Of a stretch of DNA of 64,000 nt, positions 30,501-38,615 are shown in pieces. Under the pieces are notes generated by a model. The model saw nothing but the letters and a program-made list of their open reading frames with translations. It was not told the origin of the DNA and ran no database searches. The position numbers and the translations under genes are program-made. The DNA comes from Calothrix sp. FI2-JRJ7 (GTDB lineage: Bacteria > Cyanobacteriota > Cyanobacteriia > Cyanobacteriales > Nostocaceae), in NCBI GenBank assembly GCA_019359675.1, contig JAHHGX010000065.1:1-64000 (forward strand), read 5' to 3'. How positions within the stretch are numbered: position 1 is the first letter of the stretch; the number at the start of each line of letters is the position of its first letter.

Positions 30501-30710
30501 ACCAGTGTATTGGGAATGTTACCCCTCGCCGTCGTACCAGGACAAGGCGCCGAACTATATCAAGGACTAGGCATAGTCTTAACAGGAGGACTATTATTCT
30601 CAACAATACTCACACCCACAGTCGTACCCGCATTAATGGGACTAATATATGACCTCTCAGGCAAACGCCAAGTTAAAAAGAGTAGGAAAAAACAACTGGC
30701 GCCATCATGA
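27546..30710 (+). CDS. RND efflux pump, inner-membrane subunit
   Basis: A 1054-residue AcrB-family (HAE-type) proton-driven transporter. Twelve transmembrane segments with the usual 1+5 and 1+5 layout and two large periplasmic loops are visible. Diagnostic segments are TISTTYPGAGPTEVEDLITR near the N-terminus, GSMRTVAVVALTIPTTM (TM2 region), GMVVDNAIVVVENA (TM4 proton-relay acidic residue) and GFIILTGVVVNTSILIVER in the second half. The exported compounds cannot be read from sequence. It pairs with the adaptor directly upstream. The outer-membrane partner could be the TolC-type gene at the window end, though that one is 33 kb away. Confidence 0.95.
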   Translation: MKIIETAVRWRHGTFVLFCLLAVFGILSLLNLPLELQPGGDRPEITISTTYPGAGPTEVEDLITRPIEERMEEVLGVQEISSTSRSGRSTINLEFNWGSDVDERLVDVLNRLQQVESLPEEAGESAVEIVSGASSPMMWIPMAPKAGFKSDPNRNRDLAEEVIIPRLRRVEGTGQFLVVGGQQREVEVRVDPKALAERNLAIGDVVRVLRENNRDIRGGPLILGRREYRVRTVSRSQDMEQIAGFVLRRDASGTVYLRDVAQIQMGRKPQDSALLFNDNPTVAIGIIRRIGANVPDVAKGVRAAISELEAQFDRAGEGIKFIYNYDESEYINQSVTLVQENLISGSLLAVVILLLFLGSMRTVAVVALTIPTTMITVFIAMSLLGRTLNIISLAALGFASGMVVDNAIVVVENAFTHMQQGKNPVNATIDGTKEVSGGLLGATLTNIAVFAPLVLVKGEIAQLFTDMAIAITAAALFSMLAAVTLVPMLSGLFLNQAEAVQVLEGGKYKGGNWLVRAVANTSAVFRVFQTKIENILIATVGWSTGNGRLGRRLFILSIPIGLMVASIFLLPPADYLPEGNRNLVLWRAEPMPGTSIPEAIRQSEPVRAYLRKQPEVERVMYVDRPGAIRGISAILKPEFATSNGLAMMIERMRSASNNFAGYRFMVPNRISIFRDPGKEFEVDIVGADLNQLSEYERDIMGKLRPLPGVRNVRSNYVGGAAELQVIPNRERLAEVGIAEAEVGSMVEAALGGRLASEFIDGKEELDVSVELKDLFVQTPEQLRQLPLYTNRGQVQLNDVAEVKETVGPDVINHVDLERSITLTVTLNPDAPLGSIVQTTQQDILAPIQAKLPAGYRIELSGSADRLGETVTQLATAFVLSIFIIYLLLVALYRSFLYPVVIMATVPMGMSGALLSLVIANSIPGVTVPLDMITALGFIILTGVVVNTSILIVERALQLLEEGMDYDKAVYQATKDRLRAIFMSAITSVLGMLPLAVVPGQGAELYQGLGIVLTGGLLFSTILTPTVVPALMGLIYDLSGKRQVKKSRKKQLAPS

Positions 30711-31118
30711 GGTGCATGTAACTATCTTGTGGAACGGGCAGGGATGCCCGTTTCATATTCAGGGGCAAGGATGCCAGCCCTTTCAACGCGAACTAACGAA
30801 CTAGTGCAGCAAGGCAGATGGCAGATGGCAGATGGCAGAAGGGAAAGTCTTATTAAATGTACACTTTTTTGCTGTTTCAACCAGGCTACTACTTTAGTCA
30901 AGCTGCACTATGAGCATATGTATTAAAAATCAAGTTATTAGCTGCGTAAAAATAAGGTATTTTTTATAGAATATTAAATATACGAACTCTCAAAGTATTA
31001 AATGTGTTTGCTTATTTACACATCTTATCAAATACAATTTTATTCATAAGTTTTTCTTAGATAAAACATCATATTTGATAAATAGTTGACATGAAAAATA
31101 AACATCTTGTCAAAGATG
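30711..31118. other. Repeat-containing intergenic region
   Basis: This 408-bp gap holds the hairpin GGAACGGGCA...TGCCCGTTTC at 30731-30754 and 3.7 copies of the heptamer GGCAGAT at 30813-30838. AT-rich sequence follows. No coding frame is convincing. Confidence 0.6.
30813..30838. repeat. Heptamer tandem repeat GGCAGAT
   Basis: Three full copies and a partial fourth of GGCAGAT in direct tandem, of the STRR type found between genes in heterocystous cyanobacteria. Confidence 0.75.
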
Positions 31119-31120
31119 TT
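31095..31120 (-). terminator. Intrinsic terminator of the 45-residue gene
   Basis: AACATCTT/AAGATGTT (31101-31108 and 31113-31120) form a perfect 8-bp stem with a 4-nt loop. On the minus strand it is followed by TATTTTT. It begins within the stop codon region of the small gene at 31119-31256. Confidence 0.65.
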
Positions 31121-31256
31121 ACTGTACTATTTCTGTGAATTCTGAATCAGATACAGGTTTACCAGCAAAAGCACTACTATCAAGTTCATCCAATTCTTTC
31201 CAATACTGGATTTCCTCTGCTGAAGGTTTTAGTAAATTTTGATTGTTAGTTGACAT
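31119..31256 (-). CDS. Small acidic protein, 45 residues
   Basis: A short frame from ATG 31254-31256 encodes MSTNNQNLLKPSAEEIQYWK, then ELDELDSSAFAGKPVSDSEF and TEIVQ. It has nine acidic and three basic residues, no cysteine, one tryptophan and no signal peptide. The frame ends at an intrinsic terminator (31095-31120) on the same strand, which supports a real transcript. The ribosome site (GGTAAG) is modest. Function is unknown; a regulator peptide, small anti-factor or modified-peptide precursor are all possible. No maturation or export genes are next to it. Confidence 0.5.
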   Translation of the reverse strand: MSTNNQNLLKPSAEEIQYWKELDELDSSAFAGKPVSDSEFTEIVQ

Positions 31257-31324
31257 TTTTGCTTACCAATCTAATTAAATCTTGAAATTAATGACGGCTT
31301 ATTTGGGTTATTTTGTTCAAAATC

Positions 31325-31417
31325 ATATCATGTCCAGTAGTGTAACCGTAATAAAATGCTTGTAGAGACGTTACATGTAACGTCTCTACATTGTGGGCAA
31401 TCAACCGGACATGATAT
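31325..31417. repeat. MITE-like element with nested palindrome
   Basis: Outer arms 31325-31338 and 31404-31417 are 14-bp inverted repeats with one mismatch (ATATCATGTCC). Inside, 31361-31390 is a perfect 30-nt palindrome starting TGTAGAGACGT. The same 30-mer is at 35856-35885. The 93-bp unit looks like a small non-autonomous repeat. Confidence 0.6.
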
Positions 31418-31501
31418 CAGCTATCTGCCTGGATTTTATAGCATAGTCATTTAAAAATATGCACTCAAGCGACGCGCACGGTTCACGTCGCTTAGAACAT
31501 T

Positions 31502-31747
31502 CTATTGAACCGCAATATTACGGCTTAAAATACTCATTACCTCACCAGGGTTCGCGGTTGGTATCAATTGACTCCAGTCACTTACTTGTGCGTAACCAAG
31601 CACTTGTAACGAATAAATTGTGCTTTTTACCGCTTTTGGTGAACCAATAACCAAGTGTTTAACCGTTTCGCGACTTGGTGAGCTTGCTTTATCTGGTAAA
31701 ACGGTTCCTTGCTCATCAACTTCAGAATATCTCGATTGTGTCATCAT
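31502..31747 (-). CDS. Conserved small cyanobacterial protein
   Basis: An 81-residue protein starting MMTQSRYSEVDEQGTVLPDK. Its body (SPSRETVKHLVIGSPKAVKS and STIYSLQVLGYAQVSDWSQL) looks like a compact helical fold. The sequence looks familiar from cyanobacterial genomes as an unknown small protein, but I cannot name a family. Start is either of two adjacent ATGs (31747 or 31744), with AGGAAG about 9 nt upstream. There is no membrane segment. Confidence 0.7.
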   Translation of the reverse strand: MMTQSRYSEVDEQGTVLPDKASSPSRETVKHLVIGSPKAVKSTIYSLQVLGYAQVSDWSQLIPTANPGEVMSILSRNIAVQ

Positions 31748-31938
31748 ATAGTTGTTCTTCCTTACTCAGGTTGGACATTTGGGCGGTGGCTGATTCTTGC
31801 CGGAACTCGCACCGCCCAAATTTATATTTATTATATACATACGTATGTAAATATGTAAATATGTAAATATGTATTTTAATCGGACAAAAAATTTGTCAAA
31901 ATGAATGTTGAGGTGTTTATGTGTGTATATAAAAAATT

Positions 31939-32124
31939 GTGCCAAGACCTAAACGAACTGAAAAAGATAAATATGGCGAAAGTAAGCAGAGGTATCAAAT
32001 AATGCTCACAGAGACAGCTTCTGCTGAATTAGATAAAGTATCTGAAGAGTTAGGAATTACCAGAAGCGAGCTACTTGAGCTTGTAATTAGGCAAGGGTTA
32101 ATCAAGCAAGTTAATCTTGATTAA
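31939..32124 (+). CDS. Small CopG/RHH-like DNA-binding protein
   Basis: 61 residues, starting at GTG (PRPKRTEKDKYGESKQRYQI). The sequence RYQIMLTETASAELDKVSEE followed by LGITRSELLELVIRQGL fits a ribbon-helix-helix fold: a basic strand, helix A, a turn with G, and helix B starting at RSE. RHH proteins usually act as dimeric repressors, often as antitoxins. No toxin-like gene is adjacent on the same strand. The alternative is a stand-alone regulator. Confidence 0.65.
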   Translation: MPRPKRTEKDKYGESKQRYQIMLTETASAELDKVSEELGITRSELLELVIRQGLIKQVNLD

Positions 32125-32176
32125 TCCTTACTGTAAGGCGCCTTACATTTGATATCAAAATTACCATCTACGTTAA

Positions 32177-33016
32177 TTAGTAATCGGCAATAACAAAACC
32201 ACCGCTAAGTAAAAATGCGTAAACTAGTAGCCCAAATACGCAAGCTGTGTTGACACCGCCGATAATAGCAAACATTTTTACTAAGTTTTGACGGCGCCAA
32301 TTAAGCGTTAAAATCAAACCAGTTCCAAGCATTGCAAATAAAGCCGCAATAAGCATCATTTGTGGTTCGTTCAAATCCATTAATATACTTGTTACTGGTT
32401 TAATTCTATAAAGTTGAACTAATCCTTGATAAAAAATATTCAACCCAATAGCTAAATTAGCAAAAGCCTGTATATATCTATTTGGATATTGCCAAATAAT
32501 AATTGCCGCAATAATACCACAAATACCGGATAAAATAACTGATATATTCGACCAAGTATTTTGATTGAACTGAGCAAACCAATTATCTGACTTTAAAGAT
32601 TGTAATTGCTGGCTAGTTAAACCTAAAGTGCTAGTTGTATATATTGAATTAACAAAGCGAACTCCACCAGCATAACCACCACTTCCCACAAAACAATTAA
32701 AGTTTTGCCCTGAATATGATAGTAGACATTTAGGAAGTTGATTTGGCTCAAATTGTTTATTGTTAACCGTTATTTCTAATGGACGCTTATTTATATTTAC
32801 ACGACACTCTGTAATATCATTACTTTTTATACATGATTCAAAAATATTTCCATAAAATCGAACGGGTGTTGGAGTATTATATCCAATTGTAACAGCTTCA
32901 ATTGGTGTATTTGCTCGGAACGGCGCCACTGTATTTAAAAACAAGGCAAATGAGCAAATTGATATCAAGATGAAAGAAGCTACAAACAAGATGATAAATT
33001 TAAATTTTCTTTGCAT
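32177..33016 (-). CDS. Hypothetical multi-pass membrane protein
   Basis: A 279-residue protein with one N-terminal transmembrane helix (IILFVASFILISICSFALFL), an extracytoplasmic region of about 110 residues with several cysteines (CIKSNDITEC, CLLSYSGQNFNC), and four more membrane helices in the C-terminal half. The four cysteines may form disulfides outside the membrane. No family recognised. It lies 15 bp downstream of the repeat protein at 33032 on the same strand, so the two are probably one operon. Confidence 0.7.
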   Translation of the reverse strand: MQRKFKFIILFVASFILISICSFALFLNTVAPFRANTPIEAVTIGYNTPTPVRFYGNIFESCIKSNDITECRVNINKRPLEITVNNKQFEPNQLPKCLLSYSGQNFNCFVGSGGYAGGVRFVNSIYTTSTLGLTSQQLQSLKSDNWFAQFNQNTWSNISVILSGICGIIAAIIIWQYPNRYIQAFANLAIGLNIFYQGLVQLYRIKPVTSILMDLNEPQMMLIAALFAMLGTGLILTLNWRRQNLVKMFAIIGGVNTACVFGLLVYAFLLSGGFVIADY

Positions 33017-33031
33017 AAGATTTGATATAAT

Positions 33032-34582
33032 TTATTTGACTAATTGCACAGCTTGCGCGAGTAAAAGTAAAGATTTATCTTTTTGCCCTTTGTCTGAGTA
33101 TTCGTTAGCAATTTTTGTTAATGCATTCACTCGATGCTGTGTAATTTTAATAGACTCAGCAACTTTTATTGCTCGGTCAAAGTTTCCAGCTTTCGCATAA
33201 CTTTGAGCAACAACAGGCAACATCCAATCTATATCATTTGCTTCATCAGATAGCGAAGCAGAAAATTTATTAATTGTGTTGATAAGATTTATTGCTTCGT
33301 CAGGGTTTCCATTTTCAGCGTATTTAAGAGCTATCTCAGATAAAACTCCAGCTTTTTCGTACTTACGGTTAATACTTTGAGCAACTGCTACAGCTTTATC
33401 AAATTGCTTTGCAGCAACCAGTGCGCGTGTAATTTCCATTATGGCGCCTGCTTTATGTGCAGCATTACCAATTTGTCGTTGAGCAATCTGTAAAGCTAAA
33501 TCAAATTTTTCTTGACGTGCAACTTCACCAGCAATTCGAGACAATGCAGCAGCTTGATATTCGCGGCTTTTGATACCTTTTGCTATTTTGATAGCTTGGT
33601 CGTATTGTCCGGTTTTCGCAGTATAACCTGCAACTGTAAGTAATAAATCGTCTTGTGCAGAAGCTGGTTTAGTTTTATTTGCAATTGTTAAAGCTTGTTC
33701 TAATAATAGGTTTGCTTTTGGCTTTTGATTAACTGCTGCATACTCGGCTCCAATGGCGCCTAAATTATTGATTCTAAAGGAGGGGTTAGATACTTTCTGT
33801 GTAGCAAGTGTAGCTTGTTCAAGAAGCTTGATAGCTTCAGTAGGTTGACCAAGTTTATTATAAGCACGTGCAATAAAAAGTAATGTATTAGGTTTGCCAT
33901 CAACATCTTGAATAGCTGGTACAGCTTTCTGTGCCTCAGCTAGCAACTTGATAGCTTGTGTATTTTGTTGCGCTTCGATAAGCTCATAGGCGCCACGACT
34001 TAAAGCAAAAGCTCTTTGGTTAGCATCTTTGATACTTTGAGCTACATTTAAAATTTCAGTAGTCAAAGCATTAACTTGGTCAACTTTATTACTTTTAGCC
34101 CAATCGCGCGCAATTAAAGACAATCCATAAACCTGATAGAACGAAGAAGCATCATCCAAACCTTTTACACTTTGAAGCGCTAAATCATAAAGTCCTTCTT
34201 CAATATATTTATTAGAAATATCCAATAAATTCTCAACAGAATCGTTGGTACTGTTGCAACCTTTTGCTGTCTTAGTAATTTTGATAGCTTGTTCTAACAA
34301 AAGGTTGGCTTGATTCTCTTGTCCAACCCGTGCATAATTCCCAGCAATAGTAGCCATAGGTTTTGGCTTATCACAGTTACTAGAAATGTTATCAACCAAA
34401 GGGAGTGCTTGAGTAATTAATTCAGAAGCTTTTTGTTTTTGTCCAGCTTTGGCATATTGTTGAGCAATACTACTTAGCATCCCAATCTGATTAGGATTGT
34501 TTTGGGTAGCTGTTTTTGCTACAACACTAGTTGGAATGACAAAAGATATAAGTGCTGCAACTGCAAGGGTTTTAGGTGACAT
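33032..34582 (-). CDS. Exported TPR-like helical repeat protein
   Basis: The protein begins MSPKTLAVAALISFVIPTSV followed by VAKT, a Sec signal peptide with likely cleavage after VAK or VVA. The remainder is about a dozen helical repeats of TPR/Sel1-like spacing (for example IAQQYAKAGQKQKASELITQ, IARAYNKLGQPTEAIKLLEQ, VAGYTAKTGQYDQAIKIAKG), suggesting a periplasmic scaffold. I prefer ATG 34580-34582 because it gives a clean signal peptide; the frame is open to a TTG at 34657. The gene is divergent from the exported peptidase gene at 34773 and is followed by a membrane protein 15 bp away. Confidence 0.75.
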   Translation of the reverse strand: MSPKTLAVAALISFVIPTSVVAKTATQNNPNQIGMLSSIAQQYAKAGQKQKASELITQALPLVDNISSNCDKPKPMATIAGNYARVGQENQANLLLEQAIKITKTAKGCNSTNDSVENLLDISNKYIEEGLYDLALQSVKGLDDASSFYQVYGLSLIARDWAKSNKVDQVNALTTEILNVAQSIKDANQRAFALSRGAYELIEAQQNTQAIKLLAEAQKAVPAIQDVDGKPNTLLFIARAYNKLGQPTEAIKLLEQATLATQKVSNPSFRINNLGAIGAEYAAVNQKPKANLLLEQALTIANKTKPASAQDDLLLTVAGYTAKTGQYDQAIKIAKGIKSREYQAAALSRIAGEVARQEKFDLALQIAQRQIGNAAHKAGAIMEITRALVAAKQFDKAVAVAQSINRKYEKAGVLSEIALKYAENGNPDEAINLINTINKFSASLSDEANDIDWMLPVVAQSYAKAGNFDRAIKVAESIKITQHRVNALTKIANEYSDKGQKDKSLLLLAQAVQLVK

Positions 34583-34681
34583 TTGGAGATAACTTAAATA
34601 TAAATAATCGCTGAATATATTTAGATTAGAGTCATCCACAACACTAATTGTTCCCAAACATTCTAATTTTAACAGTCTTGC

Positions 34682-34705
34682 GGAACGGGCATCCTTGCCC
34701 GTGCC
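34682..34705. repeat. GGAACGGGCA hairpin
   Basis: GGAACGGGCA and TGCCCGTGCC pair around a short centre. Related copies are at 30731-30754, 62393-62416 and, as a larger form, 40059-40120. Confidence 0.6.
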
Positions 34706-34772
34706 ATCATAATGTTAGTGATGTACTAACCTTTTGCTAAACTTAAACTAAAATAAATGCAAAGTTTTTCGA

Positions 34773-35783
34773 GTGCGATTTCCAAGCGTGGTCATCAAAA
34801 TCAACAAGTCAAAATACTTCCAACTGGCAGCAATTATCTTACTCACCACAATAACCTCATTACCAGCAGTTGCAAAACGTTCCATTATAGGCAACCCTAA
34901 CAACGTCAACCTGGGTCTTGCTGGCCCAGTTTATAACTTAGGTGGTGGTGGAACTGACGTAGATTCAGCAATACAATGGATGGTCAACCAAGCGCGTGGA
35001 TGTACAAAGTGTTCCAACAAAGTAGATGTAGTAATCATTCGTGCTTCCGGTAGCGATGCATACAACGAACCGATTTATCAAATGAACGGTGTTGATTCAG
35101 TAGAAACTATACTCATTAATAATAGAAACGATGCAAACGCACCAAATATAATTGAAAAAGTTAAAAATGCCGAGGTAATTTTCTTTGCAGGCGGCGACCA
35201 GTGTAAATACGTTCGTAACTTCCAAAACACCCAATTAGAAACGGCTATAGAATCAGTATCTGCTCGTGGAGGCGCCATTGGTGGAACAAGTGCAGGCGCC
35301 ATGATACAAAGTGGTATTGTTTACAATGCTTGTGGTCGTGCGGTAGAATCACGCGATGCACTTTATGACCCATATCGCAATATAAATTTTACCTATAACT
35401 TTTTACCTTGGTCTAATCTTAGAAACACTATTATAGATACACACTTCGATAAACGCGATAGAATGGGGCGCCTGATGACATTTATCGCGCGACAACTTCA
35501 AGACAAAAGAGCCAAGTCTGTACTAGGTATTGGAATAAGCGAACAAACATCAGTCGTAGTAGACAGAAACGGAAACGCAAAAGTCATGGGTAGAGGTCCC
35601 GCATACTTTGTACTTGGCAACCACCGACCAGAAGTATGCGAGAGAGATAAATATCTAACCTACAGAGACTTTAAAATATGGAGAGTAAACAGCGGAGACA
35701 CTTTCAGCTTAAGAAACAGACCAAGAAAAGGCTATTATTTAAGGAGTGTTGAAAGAGGTAGATTCAATTCTAACCCTTATTAA
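34773..35783 (+). CDS. Exported cyanophycinase-like peptidase (S51 family)
   Basis: The mature part matches the S51 peptidase group, with the catalytic serine in GGAIGGTSAGAM, the preceding EVIFFAGGDQCKYV strand and turn, and the later DTHFDKRDRMGRL and GIGISEQTSVVV segments typical of cyanophycinase. It differs from cytosolic CphB by an N-terminal signal peptide (YFQLAAIILLTTITSLPAVA), which suggests export to the periplasm or outside. The substrate may be cyanophycin released from cells or other beta-linked aspartyl peptides. The start is GTG 34773. It is divergent from the TPR-like protein. Confidence 0.85.
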   Translation: MRFPSVVIKINKSKYFQLAAIILLTTITSLPAVAKRSIIGNPNNVNLGLAGPVYNLGGGGTDVDSAIQWMVNQARGCTKCSNKVDVVIIRASGSDAYNEPIYQMNGVDSVETILINNRNDANAPNIIEKVKNAEVIFFAGGDQCKYVRNFQNTQLETAIESVSARGGAIGGTSAGAMIQSGIVYNACGRAVESRDALYDPYRNINFTYNFLPWSNLRNTIIDTHFDKRDRMGRLMTFIARQLQDKRAKSVLGIGISEQTSVVVDRNGNAKVMGRGPAYFVLGNHRPEVCERDKYLTYRDFKIWRVNSGDTFSLRNRPRKGYYLRSVERGRFNSNPY

Positions 35784-35855
35784 ATCGTAGGTTGGGTGTA
35801 GCGACAGCGGAACCCAACATTATCAAAGAGGGCTTGAAAACATGGACATCGAGAA

Positions 35856-35885
35856 TGTAGAGACGTTACATGTAACGTCTCTACA
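35856..35885. repeat. Perfect 30-nt palindrome (TGTAGAGACGT family)
   Basis: Identical over all 30 nt to 31361-31390. It lies between the 3' ends of two convergent genes. A looser relative is at 42286-42332. Confidence 0.8.
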
Positions 35886-35922
35886 ATAACAATATATATA
35901 ACAGGCGCCACATTCCCACGAA

Positions 35923-37104
35923 TTAAACAGGCGCCACCTGTGGTAAATTAGGGTCTTGTTCAACGGTGTCCATATTGCTGGGGTCATATTCACCCGTTGT
36001 TAAAAACCTGAAAGTCTCTTGATATAAACTTTGCCAAAAGCGGTTTGTCATTCCCTGACTTTGAACATTAGGTTCAGCGAGTGGATGGGGTACTAAGTCG
36101 CTAGCAGGATATTTAAACAAACGGTGTCCAGCGTCAGTTCCACCAATTTTACTAAAAAAGTCTTCGTTCGTTGGAATACTAGCAGCATCCTCATTCTCTG
36201 TAAGTACCATCCAAGTGGGAACGTTTTTCAGTGCTTTGATATTTTTAAGTTCGCGGACATATGCTCCATATCGTGATGCAGCAGTTAAGGCGCCTACAGG
36301 AAAACTTTCTCCAGGATGCCAACTCTTTTCGTACATATCCAATGGACCCGCTAATTCAATATATCGCTCAAGCGTTGGCTCGTAAAGTTTCAACAGCGGT
36401 GTGTATGCAACTACTTTTGCTACACGTTTTGGTTGGTCTGCTGCTAATCCTAACGCGATGGCGCCGCCTACCGATAGTCCAATTACATAAATAGGTCCTG
36501 GCATTGCATCGAGTTCATCCAAACGTTTACGCGCATCGGTGAGATAATCCATGTGATTGGAAGTAAAGTAGCGCGAGAAATTTGGGTCATTATCATTTTC
36601 TGCTGCTGCCATAATGCTCATTAAACGTGGTTCAATTAACATTAACCGCGCAACCAAATTAGCCATTTGCAGCATTGAAGGACGCTCATATTTACTTGGG
36701 TCTTCCGGCAAACTGGCGATAAAGTTTTGTAAAACAGGGTCTTTCTGTGCTTTTGAACGCAAAGGATTAAGAATTTCTGGCTTTAAATCAACTTGACACC
36801 AAAATTTATCAGGTGGTTGTAATGTATGGTTCGCTAAATTAGCTTGGTAATAATTAAAACCGTTATTATACAAATAATCAGATAGCGCAGATAACTGAGT
36901 TGGTTTAGCGCTAAAACCGTGAAATATAATTACCGTACCGCGTACAGCTTCATTAGCATTATGGAAACCGTAGAATGGAGCAGAACCCGTGCGGTAATTA
37001 GGGTTAGATTTTATATTTTGAATAGAAGCGTCTATCTTATTTTTAGTGCGTGTGATTTGGTCTTGAGTAGGAGTTACCCAAGTTTGTGAATCAGCAGTCA
37101 TCAT
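35923..37104 (-). CDS. Alpha/beta hydrolase
   Basis: A 393-residue serine hydrolase with oxyanion segment VIIFHGFSAKPTQ, nucleophile serine in YVIGLSVGGAIALG and a late PHPLAEP histidine region. There is no signal peptide. The insertion between the nucleophile strand and the start is long for the family (a cap domain of about 100 residues). The substrate is unknown; lipase or esterase is the closest general call. Start is either of two adjacent ATGs (37104 or 37101). It is convergent with the cyanophycinase-like gene. Confidence 0.8.
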   Translation of the reverse strand: MMTADSQTWVTPTQDQITRTKNKIDASIQNIKSNPNYRTGSAPFYGFHNANEAVRGTVIIFHGFSAKPTQLSALSDYLYNNGFNYYQANLANHTLQPPDKFWCQVDLKPEILNPLRSKAQKDPVLQNFIASLPEDPSKYERPSMLQMANLVARLMLIEPRLMSIMAAAENDNDPNFSRYFTSNHMDYLTDARKRLDELDAMPGPIYVIGLSVGGAIALGLAADQPKRVAKVVAYTPLLKLYEPTLERYIELAGPLDMYEKSWHPGESFPVGALTAASRYGAYVRELKNIKALKNVPTWMVLTENEDAASIPTNEDFFSKIGGTDAGHRLFKYPASDLVPHPLAEPNVQSQGMTNRFWQSLYQETFRFLTTGEYDPSNMDTVEQDPNLPQVAPV

Positions 37105-37758
37105 ATATAGTAGCTCTTAATATAGTCTCTTAAGTACAACTACCCAAGATACATATATGATTCCGCAAAATTAAAAAATTACCACGTTTATTTCAGTACG
37201 ACTTACGCGATTGGCACATAAAAACCGTAGGGTGTGTGACGCTATGAACAAATTTTAACGTAGCGATAAGACATGTAGCGTCACGCACCATCTGCCAATT
37301 GTGATTATATTAAATCTCCAACTTTAGTATGGGCGCCTTCCTCAATAAAAAGTGTGGTTCCAATTCAAGCTTTATTCCGATGTGTGAAAGCAGGTGAAAT
37401 TTCTAATATATACACATGAAAGCGAACAGCGAATGTAGACTGATGAACGAAAAACTTTATTTTATAGTACTATTGCACCAAAAAAGTGCATAGCCAGAGC
37501 GTTTATGGCAGAAACACAAAAACCCAGTCTTAATAACTGGGTTTAAGCTGGGATAAGTTCCCTTACTTTACTTATATAGGTTCGATATATCCGTTTGTAT
37601 ATTATCTACTACCCAACCGCACTTGACGATTTCGGAAAAACCCGTCCCGAATTCCCAAAAAAAAATAACTTGTTGGTTGCTGCTCTGAAAAATGATTGCT
37701 CCTGCGTTGGCGCCAATAATTGAGATAATGCGATTGGTTTACAGGTAAGCGCGAACAG
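37105..37758. other. Intergenic region with repeats
   Basis: This 654-bp gap holds the GGTGTGTGAC inverted repeat at 37231-37289 and an 8-bp hairpin AAACCCAG/CTGGGTTT at 37520-37544. I see no coding frame. It contains both the promoter of the hydrolase and that of the EVE gene. Confidence 0.6.
37231..37289. repeat. Inverted repeat with GGTGTGTGACGCTA termini
   Basis: Arms 37231-37244 and 37276-37289 pair over 14 bp with one G-T position. It is the same family as 25840-25898. Confidence 0.6.
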
Positions 37759-38226
37759 ATGAACTCGGTAAATTATTGGCTAATGAAGTCAGAACCAGAC
37801 GTATACAGCATTTTTGACCTCGAACGACAGGGTGAAACTATCTGGGATGGTGTTCGTAATTACCAAGCACGTAACTTTCTACGGCAAATGCAAGAGGGAG
37901 ACTTAGCTTTTTTCTATCACTCAAACACTAATCCCCCTGGTATCGTTGGATTAATGCGTGTCGTTAAAGCGGAAGTTGCAGACCCAAGCCAGTTTGACCC
38001 AAAAAGCGACTACTACGACCCAAAATCAACTCCCGATTCTCCGCGCTGGCAAACAGTTATGTTAGAGTTCGTTGAGACTTTCCCTAACTTAATCTCACTG
38101 TCACAACTCCGTTCTAAGTTTACCCCAGAACAGCTAATGGTAGTGAAACAAGGAAATCGCTTATCGGTAATGCCAGTTTTTGCAGAAGTTGCGGGCAAAA
38201 TTCTGGCTATGAAAACCTGCCACTGA
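37759..38226 (+). CDS. EVE domain protein
   Basis: 155 residues forming a single EVE (PUA-like) domain: YWLMKSEPDVYSIFDLERQG, IWDGVRNYQARNFLRQM, GDLAFFYHSNTNPPGIVGL, and the late LVVKQGNRLS-type stretch. EVE domains bind modified bases in DNA or RNA, and in bacteria often accompany modification or restriction systems. No such genes flank it here. The next gene (P450 remnant) overlaps its stop codon by one ATGA-type contact. Confidence 0.9.
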   Translation: MNSVNYWLMKSEPDVYSIFDLERQGETIWDGVRNYQARNFLRQMQEGDLAFFYHSNTNPPGIVGLMRVVKAEVADPSQFDPKSDYYDPKSTPDSPRWQTVMLEFVETFPNLISLSQLRSKFTPEQLMVVKQGNRLSVMPVFAEVAGKILAMKTCH

Positions 38227-38609
38227 TGGAGCATAGTAGCTGTTTTTTGGCAAATTTAGTCAAAACAGAAACCAAGCGTGTACTATTAAAGGTAATATAT
38301 CAGATTAACATTTGTCAGTATATAGTTCATCGTCACCCGGAATTTTGGGATAACCCAGAAAAATTTGACCCAGACAATTTTTTACCATCCAAGGTCAACC
38401 AAAGACCAAAATTTGCTTACTTTCCTTTTGGCGCCGGACAAAGAATCTGTATCGGTAAGAGTTTTGCGTTGATGGAAGCTACAATAATCTTGGCATCTAT
38501 ATTCCAGCGTTTCAGGCTAGAATTAGTACCACAACAAATTGAACTAGACCCGACCTTTACCCTGCGTCCGAAATATGGCGTTAAGGTTAAAGTGTGGAAA
38601 AGAAGCTAA
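38226..38609 (+). pseudogene. Cytochrome P450, C-terminal remnant
   Basis: Only about 100 residues of a P450 remain. They run from IVHRHPEFWDNPEKFDPDNF through the haem-ligand motif FPFGAGQRICIGKSFA (cysteine ligand present) to the end LRPKYGVKVKVW. The I-helix and the E-x-x-R helix are absent. The first 25 codons after ATG 38226 do not resemble P450. A folded monooxygenase cannot result. It lies 6 bp before the TetR-family regulator, which may once have controlled it. Confidence 0.85.
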
Positions 38610-38615
38610 TTAAGA

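Noticed and set aside
26079-30710. Heavy-metal (Czc-type) efflux
   Set aside because: The pump sequence fits the general AcrB/HAE group and lacks metal-specific neighbours; substrate left open.
31119-31256. Cyanobactin or microviridin precursor
   Set aside because: No core motif, protease site or maturation genes next to the small acidic protein.
31459-31650. 63-codon frame on the plus strand
   Set aside because: It overlaps the better supported minus-strand small protein at 31502-31747 and has no ribosome site.
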